Assembly: GCA_900766265.1 (NCBI GenBank)
Contig: CAAFUS010000013.1
Location: forward strand, 496,001-560,000
DNA: 64,000 nt
Reading direction: 5' to 3'
DNA from: Pseudomonadaceae bacterium
Lineage (GTDB): Bacteria; Pseudomonadota; Gammaproteobacteria; Pseudomonadales; Pseudomonadaceae
The position numbers and the translations under genes are program-made. The notes beneath the pieces were generated by a model. That model saw nothing but the letters and a program-made list of their open reading frames with translations, had not been told where the DNA came from and did not search any database. Positions 8,165-16,688 of the stretch are shown here, piece after piece. Each line of letters starts with the position of its first letter. The stretch's first letter is position 1.

Positions 8165-8358
8165 ACGTCGCTCGTCGGCTGGCCGACCTCAATGCCTATG
8201 GCATCACCCATGCGCGGATCGACGAACGCGGCATTCACTTCGAGTCCGAGCTCGCCGTGCAGTTGGCCGATGGCAAGATGACCACGCTGCGCATGCCGAC
8301 CGGGCTGGACGAGCGCCTGGCGATCCGGCGGCTGCTGTGCGGTGCTGATCGATCCTGA
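8161..8358 (+). CDS. Small conserved-looking cytoplasmic protein, function unknown
   Basis: A 65-residue ORF (MNVARRLADLNAYGI...) translationally coupled to the preceding peptide through ATGA. It is charged and likely folded: an amphipathic N-terminal helix, then alternating strands (ARIDERGIHFESELAVQLADG), then a helical DERLAIRRLL end. Codon use fits the surrounding genes. I do not recognise the family and assign no function. Confidence 0.5.
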   Translation: MNVARRLADLNAYGITHARIDERGIHFESELAVQLADGKMTTLRMPTGLDERLAIRRLLCGADRS

Positions 8359-8397
8359 TGGCACGGGCGCGCCCGTCAGGCGCGTCCGTATCCGCAC

Positions 8398-10188
8398 TCA
8401 GAGCGGGGTCAGCGGCCAAAACAGCGGGATGATGACCGTTCCCACCAGCCACAGCAGCAGGTTCAGCGGAATACCTACCTTGAGGAAATCGGCGAAGCGG
8501 TACCCGCCGGCGTTGTAGACGAAGGTGTTGGTCTGGTAGCCGATCGGCGTGGCGAAGCTCGCGCTGGCAGCGAACATCACCGCGACCACGAAGGCGCGCG
8601 GATCCACCCCCAGGTGTTGCGCCAGGCCGATGGCGATCGGCGTGACCAGTACCGCCACCGCGTTGTTCGACAGCAGCTCGGTCAATATCGATGTCAGCAG
8701 GTAGATGAACGACAGCATCAGCAGCGGCCCGGCCCAGGGCACGACCCCCATGACGTTCTGCACGATCAGCGCGACCAGCCCCACCTTGTCCATTGCGATG
8801 CTGATTGCCAGCATGCCGAAGATCAGTGCCAGGATTTTCCAGTCCACCGCCTTGTAGGCATCGTCCACCTCCAGGCAGCGGGTCGCCAGCACGGCGACCG
8901 CGCCGATGATCGCCAGGCCTTCGATCGGCATCACCTTGAAGGCGGCTAGCAGCATCACGGCTAACGTGATGACGATGGCGATCGGCGCCTTTTCGCGGCG
9001 GTAGGCACGTTCCTGTACGGTGTTGAGGCTGATCAGGTCGCCGTTGTCGGCGAAGCGCTTGATCTGCTGCGGGGTGCCCTCGACCAGCATCACATCGCCG
9101 AACTGCAGCTCGAAGTCATCCAGGTTGCCCTGGATGTTCTCGTCCTGGCGATGCACGGCGAGTACCGCCATGCCGTAGCGCGCCGTCAGGTCGAGGTCGC
9201 GCATCGGCCGATGGCTGTAGCGGGAGTTGCGGCCGACGATGGCTTCTGCGAGCACCACGTCGTGGCTGCTGATGGTCTGGAAGGCGTCGTTGCGGTTGAA
9301 GCTCAGCTGGCCGCTGCCGCGCAGTTCCACCACATCCTTGACCTGACCGTGAATGACCAGTTGGTCCCCTGCCATCAGCAGGGTGTCGTGGCGCGGCTCG
9401 CTGATCTGCTGGTCGTCGCGGAACAGCTTGAGTACCTGCAGCCCGCTGCCCCCGTTGAGGTTGGCCTCGGCCAGGGTCTTGCCGACCATGGGCGAATCGT
9501 TCGGCACCAGCAGCTCGGTCATGAAGGTGCGGTCCAGGTTCGGCCGCAGCTGCTTGGACAGGCTGTCGCGCTCGGGCAGCAGCCGCCTTCCGATCGTCAG
9601 CATGTAGGCCATCCCGGCTGCGGCGAACAGCAGGCCGGCGCCAGTGAGTTCGAACATGCCAAAGGGTTCGAGGCCGGCCTTTCGCGCCACGCCGTCGACC
9701 AGAATGTTGGTCGAGGTACCGATGATCGTCAGGGTGCCGCCAAGGATGGTGGCGTAGGAGAGCGGGATCAGCAGTTTGGACGGTTGGGTGCCCGCGCGCT
9801 TGGCGAGCGAGATGGCGACCGGGGTTAGGATGGCCACCACCGGGGTATTGTTCAGGAAAGCCGAGACGGCCAGGGCTGTGATGGTCAGCCCGGCGAGGAC
9901 GCGGGTGGGGCTGGTGCCCACCAGGTCGCCCAGCCAGTTGCCGAGCGCGTCGATGCAGCCGGTTCGCTCGAGCGCCGCGGAAATCACGAACATGCAGGCG
10001 ATGGTGACCGGGGCCGAGTTCGACAGGACCCCCAGCACCTCGGCCGGCGTCAGCAGCTGGCTGACCAGCAGAGCCGCCACGGCGATACCGGCGACCACGT
10101 CGGGGCTGCGGGTTTCCCGGACGAAGGCCACCAGTACACAGATCAGCAGGGCGCAGACGAACAGCAGCTGCAGCGAAACACCGAACAT
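8398..10188 (-). CDS. SLC13-family (DASS/CitT-like) transporter with internal RCK_C domains
   Basis: A 596-residue inner membrane transporter. The N-terminal half (about 1-185) and C-terminal half (about 390-596) each carry the SLC13/ion-transporter hydrophobic helices, with NNTPVVAILTP and SNNAVAVLVTP marking the two inverted-repeat substrate and sodium sites. Between them are two RCK_C/TrkA_C-type domains (about 205-375, e.g. FMTELLVPNDSPMVGKTL), which usually bind a nucleotide or ion and gate transport. Substrate is unknown; sulfate, dicarboxylates or other anions are possible. The start at 10188 is chosen because AAGGA lies five bases upstream; the ATG at 10194 overlaps that site. Confidence 0.85.
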   Translation of the reverse strand: MFGVSLQLLFVCALLICVLVAFVRETRSPDVVAGIAVAALLVSQLLTPAEVLGVLSNSAPVTIACMFVISAALERTGCIDALGNWLGDLVGTSPTRVLAGLTITALAVSAFLNNTPVVAILTPVAISLAKRAGTQPSKLLIPLSYATILGGTLTIIGTSTNILVDGVARKAGLEPFGMFELTGAGLLFAAAGMAYMLTIGRRLLPERDSLSKQLRPNLDRTFMTELLVPNDSPMVGKTLAEANLNGGSGLQVLKLFRDDQQISEPRHDTLLMAGDQLVIHGQVKDVVELRGSGQLSFNRNDAFQTISSHDVVLAEAIVGRNSRYSHRPMRDLDLTARYGMAVLAVHRQDENIQGNLDDFELQFGDVMLVEGTPQQIKRFADNGDLISLNTVQERAYRREKAPIAIVITLAVMLLAAFKVMPIEGLAIIGAVAVLATRCLEVDDAYKAVDWKILALIFGMLAISIAMDKVGLVALIVQNVMGVVPWAGPLLMLSFIYLLTSILTELLSNNAVAVLVTPIAIGLAQHLGVDPRAFVVAVMFAASASFATPIGYQTNTFVYNAGGYRFADFLKVGIPLNLLLWLVGTVIIPLFWPLTPL

Positions 10189-10326
10189 GGACATCCTTAA
10201 ATGCGTTGGAATCTCGTGTGAGGTATCAGCGCAAGGCGAAACCACTCAAGGTGCGCACGATAGAGGGCTACGCTTAGGCAGTCTAAGAATGTTTGGACAG
10301 GTTTATATGCGGTTTAGCTATGACGG

Positions 10327-10980
10327 TCAGGACCAGCGCAGGATCGGCCAGCCTTCGCGCCGTGCCTGTTCCGCCAGCATCGGATCCGGATTGACCACAT
10401 GGGCGAAGTCGACCCGCTGCAGCAGAGGCAGGTCGTTGATGGAATCGGAGTAGAAGTGCGCACCGGTTAGCGACTCGCCCTGTTCGGCGAGCCACTGTTC
10501 CAGACGCCAGACCTTGCCCTCGCGGTAGGTCAGTACGCCGCGGGTCGCGCCGCTGTAGAAGCCGTGCCGCTCCTCGAGGTCGATTGCCAGCACATCGTCG
10601 ATACCCAGCCGCTCGGCGATGGCGCTGACCAGAAAGTGCGCCGAGGCGGAGATGATCAGAATACGGTCACCGGCCATGCGGTGACCGGCGATGCAGCGCA
10701 TGGCGTCGCTGTAGATCAGTGGCTCGATCACGTCCTCGACGAAGAGGGCGACGACGTGGGCGACTTCTTCGGCGGTGCGCCCCACCAGCGGCGCCAGGCT
10801 GAAGGCCATGTAGTCCTCCATCGCCAGGCGACCGAAGGCGTATTGAGCCATCAGCTCAGCGTCTTGCTTGAGGAACGTTTCGCCATCGACCCAGCCGATC
10901 TTGGCCATTTCATGGGACCACAGGCTCGCGCAATCGCCGTCGATCAGGGTTTCGTCCAGGTCGAATATCGCCATCGCCAT
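10327..10980 (-). CDS. HAD-IB family phosphatase (SerB-like), last gene of the organophosphorus operon
   Basis: A 217-residue haloacid dehalogenase-like hydrolase. The nucleophile motif FDLDETLIDGD is at residues 6-16, ISAS (motif II) near 110 and SDSINDLPLL (motif IV) near 180; a helical cap lies between motifs I and II. This HAD-IB arrangement is typical of phosphoserine-phosphatase-like enzymes that cleave small phosphomonoesters in the cytosol. Its ATG shares a base with the ATPase stop (TGATG), so it belongs to the transporter operon and probably releases phosphate from the imported compound. Substrate is unproven. Confidence 0.87.
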   Translation of the reverse strand: MAMAIFDLDETLIDGDCASLWSHEMAKIGWVDGETFLKQDAELMAQYAFGRLAMEDYMAFSLAPLVGRTAEEVAHVVALFVEDVIEPLIYSDAMRCIAGHRMAGDRILIISASAHFLVSAIAERLGIDDVLAIDLEERHGFYSGATRGVLTYREGKVWRLEQWLAEQGESLTGAHFYSDSINDLPLLQRVDFAHVVNPDPMLAEQARREGWPILRWS

Positions 10981-11969
10981 CAGGCCACCTCGTGGATCGC
11001 TGAAGCGTCGATAGTCAGGCCTACCGGCTGCCCGTGGGGATAAAGGTCGGCGGCGGAGCGGTTGAGCACGTCCACCGTCAGCTCCACGCCGCGCGCCTCG
11101 ACCCGATAGCGGATCACGTTGCCCAGCAGGCTGTGGGTCTTGATCACCGCCTCGATCGCGCCTTCGGGGGCGACGCCGATGGACTCCGGGCGAATCGCGA
11201 CGCGCGCGCTCACCGGTGCTGCGAGCAGACGGCTCGCCGCCTCGGGCTCGAGCAGGTTGTAGTTGCCGATGAAGCCGGCAGCGAAGGCATTGGCCGGTGC
11301 GGTATAGAGCGTCTCCGCATCGCCGCTCTGGACGATCTGCCCGGCGTTCATCAGGAGGATGCGATCGGACATCACCAGCGCCTCCTCCTGGTCGTGGGTC
11401 ACGAAGATTGTCGTTAGGCCAAGCTCCTGCTGGATGGCGCGGATCTGCTCGCGCAGGTGCTTGCGGATGCGCGCGTCCAGCGCCGAAAGCGGTTCATCGA
11501 GCAACAGCAGGCGCGGGCGGGTCACCAGCGAGCGGGCCAGTGCCACCCGCTGGCATTGCCCGCCGGACAACTGCGCGGGATAGCGCGCAGCGAACTCGCC
11601 GAGCTCCACCAGGTCCAGCACCTCGGCGACGCGAGCCGCGCTTTCGTCGCGGGCGACCTTCTGCATGCGCAGTCCGAAGGCGACGTTCTGCGCCACGGTC
11701 ATGTTGGGGAACAGCGCGTAACTCTGGAACACCATGCCGATGCCGCGTTTCTGCGGCGTCAGCGGCACCAGGTCCTGGCCGTCGAGCAGGATTCGCCCGC
11801 CGTCCACCTCGGTCAGCCCGGCGATGCAGCGCAGCAAAGTGGATTTGCCGCAGCCCGAGGGCCCGAGCAGGGTGACGAATTCGCCCTTGGCGATCTCGCA
11901 ATCGATGTCGCTGAAGACGGAGGTCGCGCCGTAGTGCTTGTGCAGACCCTGAATCGACAGATAGCTCAT
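10980..11969 (-). CDS. ABC transporter ATPase (PotA/PhnT-like) with TOBE-type C-terminus
   Basis: A 329-residue importer ATPase. It has Walker A GPSGCGKST (about residue 36), the Q-loop VFQSYALFPN (about 80), signature LSGGQCQRVALA (about 134), Walker B LLLLDEPLSALD (about 154) and the switch FVTHDQEEAL. Residues about 240-329 form a TOBE-like regulatory domain. The family energises uptake of polyamines, iron, phosphonates and phosphate esters. The flanking phosphatases point to an organophosphorus substrate. It starts 19 bases after the upstream permease stop. Confidence 0.93.
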   Translation of the reverse strand: MSYLSIQGLHKHYGATSVFSDIDCEIAKGEFVTLLGPSGCGKSTLLRCIAGLTEVDGGRILLDGQDLVPLTPQKRGIGMVFQSYALFPNMTVAQNVAFGLRMQKVARDESAARVAEVLDLVELGEFAARYPAQLSGGQCQRVALARSLVTRPRLLLLDEPLSALDARIRKHLREQIRAIQQELGLTTIFVTHDQEEALVMSDRILLMNAGQIVQSGDAETLYTAPANAFAAGFIGNYNLLEPEAASRLLAAPVSARVAIRPESIGVAPEGAIEAVIKTHSLLGNVIRYRVEARGVELTVDVLNRSAADLYPHGQPVGLTIDASAIHEVA

Positions 11970-11988
11970 GGATGATCCTTGTGGCGGC

Positions 11989-12777
11989 TCACGCCGGGCG
12001 GTCCCTGTTCAGCCGGTTGGCGGCCCAGGTGAACACCAGCACGAAGAAGAAATAGGAAATCACCAGCGCGCTGTTGAAGTGGCCGCTGCTGTTGCGCATG
12101 TTGTTCAGGTAGACCTGCAGCGTCTCGTAGCGGGTGCCGACCAGCAGATTGGCGAAGACGAACTCGCCGAACAGGAACGAGAACGACAGGAACAGCGACA
12201 CCATCAGGCCCTTGCGCAGGTTCGGCAGTACCACCAGGAAGGCCGCCTTCGAGGTGCTGGCGCCGAGCAGATGGGCGGCGTCCATCAGGTCGCGCAGGTT
12301 GATCGCCTGGAGGTTGTTGGTGATGGCCCGGTACATGAACGGCAGGGCGATGGTGAAGTAAGCGCCGATCAGGATCCACGGCGTGCCGACCATGGCCAGG
12401 GGACCGGAGCCGTAGAGTTGCAGCAGGCCCACGGAAGAGACCACCGGAGGCACGGCGAAGGGCAGCAGGATGAGGATGTTCATCAGCCCGTCGAGCCTGG
12501 GGAAGTGGTAGTGCACCACGAACAGCAGCGGCAAAATCAGCGCCAGCGACAGGGCCAGCGCACCGAAGCAGACCAGCAGCGACTGGCCGAATGCAGCCAA
12601 AAAGCGCGTGTCGGTCCACAGCGAGGCGTACCACTTGAGCGTCAGCCCGTCGGGCAGCACCGAGGCTGACCAGCTACTGGCGAGCGAGTACAGCAGCGTC
12701 GCAGCCAGGGGCAGCAAGAGGATCAGGAACAGCAGGTACATCACGCTGCGGTGGTAGATCGACTCAGCGCGCCGCAT
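11989..12777 (-). CDS. ABC transporter permease (PotC-like)
   Basis: A 262-residue inner membrane permease with about six transmembrane helices. The EAA-type coupling loop is near residues 170-190 (LRDLMDAAHLLGASTSKAAFLVVLP), with the conserved DAA...LGAS...F..V.LP spacing. It starts 14 bases before the stop of the other permease, showing tight coupling. Together the two permeases form the membrane channel served by the adjacent ATPase. Confidence 0.92.
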   Translation of the reverse strand: MRRAESIYHRSVMYLLFLILLLPLAATLLYSLASSWSASVLPDGLTLKWYASLWTDTRFLAAFGQSLLVCFGALALSLALILPLLFVVHYHFPRLDGLMNILILLPFAVPPVVSSVGLLQLYGSGPLAMVGTPWILIGAYFTIALPFMYRAITNNLQAINLRDLMDAAHLLGASTSKAAFLVVLPNLRKGLMVSLFLSFSFLFGEFVFANLLVGTRYETLQVYLNNMRNSSGHFNSALVISYFFFVLVFTWAANRLNRDRPA

Positions 12778-13672
12778 GGTAGCTCCTGCGCAGCAGCAGT
12801 TGGTGGGCCAGGGTGATGACCGCCATCAGCCCCACCAGCACCATCGACAGCGCGCTGGCCAAGTTCGGGTCCAGCGAGATGTCGCCCGCCACCAGGCCAG
12901 CGATGCGGATCGGCATCACGTTGAAGTTGCCGGTGGTGAGGTAGTACACCGTCGCGTAGGCGCCCAGGGCATTGGCCAGCAGGATGACGAAGGTCCCCAA
13001 GAGCGCCGGGGTCAGCACCGGCAGGCCGATGTGGCGCCAGAACTGCCAGGTCCCGGCGCCGAGCAGCGCCGCGGACTCCCGCCAGTCCTGGCGCAGCGCA
13101 TCGAAGGCCGGGTAGAGCAGCAGCACGCCCAGGGGAATCTGGAAGTAGGTGTAAAGCACGATCAGACCGGTCTTCGAGTAGAGGTTGAAGTCCTCGATGA
13201 TCCCGGCCTGCTTGAGGAGGATGGTCAGCGCGCCGTTGAAGCCCAGCAGGATGATGAAGGCGAAGGCCAGCGGCACGCCGGCAAAATTGCTGGTCATGTT
13301 GGAAAAGGCCATGACGAAGTCACGCAGCCTCGAGTCGACCTGGCGCAGCGAATAGCTGCCGAAGATCGCGATCAGCATGCCGAACAGGCTCGACCAGAAG
13401 GCGATCTGCAGGCTGTGTTTGATCGATTGCAGATAAAACTTCGAGCTGAAAATCTTCTGGAAATGCGCGAGGCCCCAGCCGTCCGGCGTGTTGAGGCTGT
13501 TGATGGCGATCCAGACCAGCGGGGCGATCTGGAAGACCACGAAGAACACCGCGAAGGGCAGCAGCCAGAGCAGCGCCAGCCACTTGCGCGAACCGGCAGC
13601 GCTGCGGAGGCGCACGGGTTCGGCAGGCGTTACGGCGGCGGTCTTGGGCGTTTCGTCGAGGCGGGCGCTCAT
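12764..13672 (-). CDS. ABC transporter permease (PotB-like)
   Basis: A 302-residue permease. After a short polar N-terminus come about six transmembrane helices, the first being LALLWLLPFAVFFVVF at about residue 33. The coupling loop is DALRQDWRESAALLGAGTWQFWRHIGLP at about 190-215, the usual EAA motif. I use the ATG at 13672, which overlaps the stop of the upstream phosphatase as ATGA; a longer frame to 13738 is internal to that gene. It is the partner of the PotC-like permease. Confidence 0.9.
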   Translation of the reverse strand: MSARLDETPKTAAVTPAEPVRLRSAAGSRKWLALLWLLPFAVFFVVFQIAPLVWIAINSLNTPDGWGLAHFQKIFSSKFYLQSIKHSLQIAFWSSLFGMLIAIFGSYSLRQVDSRLRDFVMAFSNMTSNFAGVPLAFAFIILLGFNGALTILLKQAGIIEDFNLYSKTGLIVLYTYFQIPLGVLLLYPAFDALRQDWRESAALLGAGTWQFWRHIGLPVLTPALLGTFVILLANALGAYATVYYLTTGNFNVMPIRIAGLVAGDISLDPNLASALSMVLVGLMAVITLAHQLLLRRSYHAAR

Positions 13673-14472
13673 CCCAGCAGCTCCCGGCACAGCGGCTTGT
13701 CGTGGAGTACGCCCAGCAGCTCGCAGACGGTGCCGCACAGGTCGGTCTGCAGGGGTTTTGCGTTGCCGCAGAGACTGAAAGCCGAGCCGAGCACGAACAG
13801 TGGGACCTCGCGCTCTTCGGCCAGCAGGCCGTTATGCGAGCGGTCGCGGTTCATCCCGTGATCGGCCGTGACCAGCACCTGATAGCCGTCATCGAGCCAG
13901 CGCTGCAGGTACTCGGCCAGCAGGATGTCGGCGCGGCGGGCGGCGTTGCGGTATTCGGCCGAATCCAGGCCGTGGCGGTGGCCGGCGTCGTCGATGTTCA
14001 TCGGATGCACCAGCAGGAAATCCGGCTCGTAACGCAGCCGCAGGCTTTCCGCATCGGCGAACAGATGCGAGTCGGGATAATGATCGGCGTAGTAAAAGTG
14101 GCCGCGCTGAATGGGCAGCTCCGGCGTGTCGCTATGGCGGTCGCGCGCCGGCTGGAAGGGCGCGCGGTTATACAGCTCGCTGATCCAATGATAGGCCGCG
14201 GCGGCGGTGCTGAGACCGGCGCCGCGGGCGTAGTGGAAAATGCTGCGCTCGGCTGACAGGCGCACCACATCGTTGTGCACGATGCCGCTGTCGATCGGCT
14301 GGACCCCGGTGAGAATGCATTCGTACAGCGGCCGCGACAGTGCGGGCAGCTCGCATTGCAGGCGGTACAGGGCGGCGCGCCCGGCCGCGCAGTAGGCCTG
14401 CAAGTGCCCCATTGCATGCTCGGCGACCTGATAGCTGAGGCCGTCGAGCACGACGAGTATGACTTTGTGCAT
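13669..14472 (-). CDS. Alkaline phosphatase superfamily hydrolase (phosphodiesterase/phosphonate hydrolase type)
   Basis: A 267-residue metal-dependent hydrolase of the alkaline phosphatase/nucleotide pyrophosphatase superfamily. Recognisable metal ligands are VVLDGL (about residue 9), DDAGHRHG (about 160) and TADHGMN (about 197). The likely nucleophile is the serine of PALSRPLY (about 46). No signal peptide is seen, so it acts in the cytoplasm. Relatives cleave phosphodiesters, phosphonoacetate or phosphate esters. Its position inside the transporter operon suggests that it makes the first cut in the imported compound and the HAD phosphatase the second, which is inference. Confidence 0.83.
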   Translation of the reverse strand: MHKVILVVLDGLSYQVAEHAMGHLQAYCAAGRAALYRLQCELPALSRPLYECILTGVQPIDSGIVHNDVVRLSAERSIFHYARGAGLSTAAAAYHWISELYNRAPFQPARDRHSDTPELPIQRGHFYYADHYPDSHLFADAESLRLRYEPDFLLVHPMNIDDAGHRHGLDSAEYRNAARRADILLAEYLQRWLDDGYQVLVTADHGMNRDRSHNGLLAEEREVPLFVLGSAFSLCGNAKPLQTDLCGTVCELLGVLHDKPLCRELLG

Positions 14473-14527
14473 CCTGCGCTCCCGGTTGATCGATCGCCGA
14501 GCGGCCAGCGCCGCTCGCCGTTGGCGG

Positions 14528-15586
14528 TCATTCCATCTCGATGATCACGTGCTCCTGCCATTGCTGGGGCAGCGCCTTGGACGTGGCCTCCCAGGCCGCG
14601 CTGTCCTCGATCGGCTTGACCTTGGCGTACTGCTCGTTGGGCAGCAGCTTGGCCTGGACCTCGGTCGGCAGAGTCAGGTGCTCGGCGCGGATCGGCCGTG
14701 CATTGCCCTTGGCAAGGTTGATCTGCCCGGCGTCGGAGAGGATGTACTCACGTGCCAGCTTGGCGGCGTTCGGGTGCTTGGCCCATTTGTTGATGATCGT
14801 CGTGTAGCCGGAAATCACCGAGCCATCGGAGGGGATCAGGACCTCGAAACGGTTCGGATCGATCTGGTCGCGATAGGACAGGCCGTTGAAATCCCACACC
14901 ACGCCCACTTCGACTTCGCCGCGTTCCAGAGTCTGGATGGTCGGGTTGGAAAGCGACAGGCGGCCCTGCCTGGCGATCTCGGCGAAGTAGTCCAGGCCCG
15001 GCTGGATGTTCTTCTCGTCGCCACCGTTGGCGATGGCCGCCGCCAGCACGCCGTTGACGGCTTGTGCCGCCGCGCTGACGTCGCCGATGGCGACCTTGTA
15101 TTTGCCTTGCTTGAGTTCGGCCCAGGAGCTGGGCACGTCCTTGACCAGCTGCTTGTTGACGATGAAGGCGATCGAGCCGGTGTAGGCGAGCATCCAATGC
15201 CCGTCTCGATCCTTGGCCCACTCGGGAATCTGCTCCCAGGTGGTGGGCTTGTACGGCTGGGTGACACCCTGCTGCACGGCGATCGGGCCGAAGGCGGCGC
15301 CGACGTCGCCAATATCGGCCGTGGCGTTCTCCTTTTCGGCGGCGAACTTGGCGATTTCCTGTGCCGAACTCATGTCGGTGTCCTGGTGCTTAAGGCCGTA
15401 CTGCTTGGCCAGGTCCTCCCAGGTGTCCTTCCAGTTCGCCCAGCTGTCGGGCATGCCGACGCTGTTGATGGCGCCTTCTGCGCGCGCGGCCTCCTCGAGG
15501 CGCTTCAAATCCGTATCCGCAGCGTTCGCCGAAGTCGCCAGGGCGATCGCCGATCCCAGCAGTGACGCCAGTAGCAGCCGTTTCAT
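14528..15586 (-). CDS. Periplasmic substrate-binding protein of the organophosphorus ABC transporter
   Basis: A 352-residue type II binding protein with a clear signal peptide (MKRLLLASLLGSAIALATSANA, cleavage after ANA). The mature protein has the usual extracellular binding-protein features, including SYAGSIAFIVNKQL-like segment near 145 and VGVVWDFNGLSYRDQ near 225. It is the first gene of the minus-strand operon and would set its specificity. Similar proteins bind iron(III), polyamines, thiamine or 2-aminoethylphosphonate. The last is favoured by the neighbouring phosphatases and UTRA regulator, but not proven. Confidence 0.9.
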   Translation of the reverse strand: MKRLLLASLLGSAIALATSANAADTDLKRLEEAARAEGAINSVGMPDSWANWKDTWEDLAKQYGLKHQDTDMSSAQEIAKFAAEKENATADIGDVGAAFGPIAVQQGVTQPYKPTTWEQIPEWAKDRDGHWMLAYTGSIAFIVNKQLVKDVPSSWAELKQGKYKVAIGDVSAAAQAVNGVLAAAIANGGDEKNIQPGLDYFAEIARQGRLSLSNPTIQTLERGEVEVGVVWDFNGLSYRDQIDPNRFEVLIPSDGSVISGYTTIINKWAKHPNAAKLAREYILSDAGQINLAKGNARPIRAEHLTLPTEVQAKLLPNEQYAKVKPIEDSAAWEATSKALPQQWQEHVIIEME

Positions 15587-15614
15587 TCGAAGCTCCTTTC
15601 GCAGATGTCAGGGT

Positions 15615-15626
15615 TGGTCTAGGTCA
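15615..15626. promoter_or_regulatory. Candidate GntR operator upstream of the organophosphorus operon
   Basis: TGGTCTAGGTCA lies 29 bases upstream of the binding-protein start. It is an imperfect palindrome in which the left half TGGTCTAG matches the core of PhnF-type operators (TGGTCTAGACCA-like). It also resembles the perfect palindrome at 15904-15917 next to the regulator's own start. The intergenic region 15587-15931 (345 bases) otherwise shows no gene. The regulator-operator link is inferred. Confidence 0.45.
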
Positions 15627-15903
15627 GCAAGACCCAAGCCAATCTAGGGCGTTCGAATGACAGTTTCATGTCGTCCGGCCGGAGTGCGCGTACGGCGTCA
15701 TTGTGCGAACGGGGCGCCCACCAGAAGCCTAGCTCAGGCGCCAAGGCTTGCAGGGCAAGGCGTGTAGCCTAATGGAGCGTTGGCATGGGCGCTGCTCATT
15801 CGCCAAGCGCAGGGGCGTTGTCACGGTGGCTTCATCTGTGCCGCCTAGTCTTACCTCGTTATGGCGATATCCAGGGAACCGGCAATGAAGCACTTTTTGA
15901 GTG

Positions 15904-15917
15904 CTGGACTAGTCCAG
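15904..15917. promoter_or_regulatory. Perfect palindrome, candidate autoregulatory GntR operator
   Basis: CTGGACTAGTCCAG is a perfect 14-base palindrome ending 14 bases before the regulator ATG at 15932. Its TGGACTAGTCCA core has the length and symmetry of operators bound by GntR/HutC (PhnF-like) dimers. Binding here would block the regulator's own translation start region or promoter. Inferred from position and symmetry. Confidence 0.55.
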
Positions 15918-15931
15918 CCAGAGGGGCAGTG

Positions 15932-16648
15932 ATGCGTGATGAGGCGCCTCGGGCGGTGACGGCCATATGCCACGCTCTGCAGGAGCAGATCGGACTCGGC
16001 TTGCTGCCCGCAGGCGGTAAGCTGCCGGCCGAGCGCCAGCTCAGCGAGCTGTTCGATACCACCCGTATCACCTTGCGCGAGGCGCTGGGCCAGCTGGAAT
16101 CGCAGGGGCTGATCTACCGCGAAGACCGCCGCGGCTGGTTCGTCTCGCCGCCCCGCGTCGCCTACAACCCCTTGGTGCGCAGCCACTTTCACGCCATGGT
16201 CGGCGAACAGGGCCGGGTACCGGCCACCCAGGTATTATCGGCGCGCCTTCTACCCTCCTCGGCCGAAATCTGCGCCCTGCTCGGGCTACCGGCACTCTCG
16301 AGCGTCATCCAGATCCGCCGCGCCCGGCGCATCGACGGACGCCTGGTGCTCTACGTCGAGCATTACCTCAACCCGGCCTATTTCCCCGGCATCTTCGAAC
16401 ACGACCTGACCCGCTCGCTGACCGAGCTGTATGCCAGCCAGTACGGCATCCGCTACGGGCGCGTGCGCTTCGACATGGTCCCGACCGCGCTTCAGGGCGA
16501 CGCCGCCACCACCCTGCGCGTCGCCCCCGGCAGCCCCGCCCTGCGCATCACCCGCCTGAACCGCGACCAGCACGACCGGCTGATCGATTGTGACGTGGAG
16601 TACTGGCGACACGATGCGATTCATGTGCGGGTGGAGGTGCCGGAGTAG
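15932..16648 (+). CDS. GntR/HutC-family transcriptional regulator with UTRA domain (PhnF-like)
   Basis: A 238-residue regulator. The winged helix-turn-helix at residues about 5-75 has the GntR signature LPAERQLSELFDTTRITLREALGQLESQGLIYREDRRGWFV. The C-terminal UTRA domain (about 95-238) binds a small ligand. I use ATG 15932, preceded by an AGAGGGG-type ribosome site; the frame extends upstream to 15785 through the palindromic operator and is unlikely to be coding there. It is divergent from the ABC/phosphatase operon and probably represses it until its substrate appears. Confidence 0.88.
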   Translation: MRDEAPRAVTAICHALQEQIGLGLLPAGGKLPAERQLSELFDTTRITLREALGQLESQGLIYREDRRGWFVSPPRVAYNPLVRSHFHAMVGEQGRVPATQVLSARLLPSSAEICALLGLPALSSVIQIRRARRIDGRLVLYVEHYLNPAYFPGIFEHDLTRSLTELYASQYGIRYGRVRFDMVPTALQGDAATTLRVAPGSPALRITRLNRDQHDRLIDCDVEYWRHDAIHVRVEVPE

Positions 16649-16660
16649 GGGTGAACCAGA

Positions 16661-16688
16661 GGGAAAAGGGGACAGGGAAAAGGGGACA
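16661..16688. repeat. Two tandem copies of a 14-base G/A-rich unit
   Basis: GGGAAAAGGGGACA occurs at 16661-16674 and again directly at 16675-16688. The second copy runs into the left arm of the inverted repeat described next. Such AAAAGGGGACAGA strings are seen as dispersed intergenic elements in gammaproteobacteria. Confidence 0.7.

Noticed and set aside
10273..10287. CTTAG-N5-CTAAG hairpin between the HAD gene and the SLC13 transporter
   Set aside because: A 5-base AT-containing stem with no T run is too weak to call as a terminator or operator.
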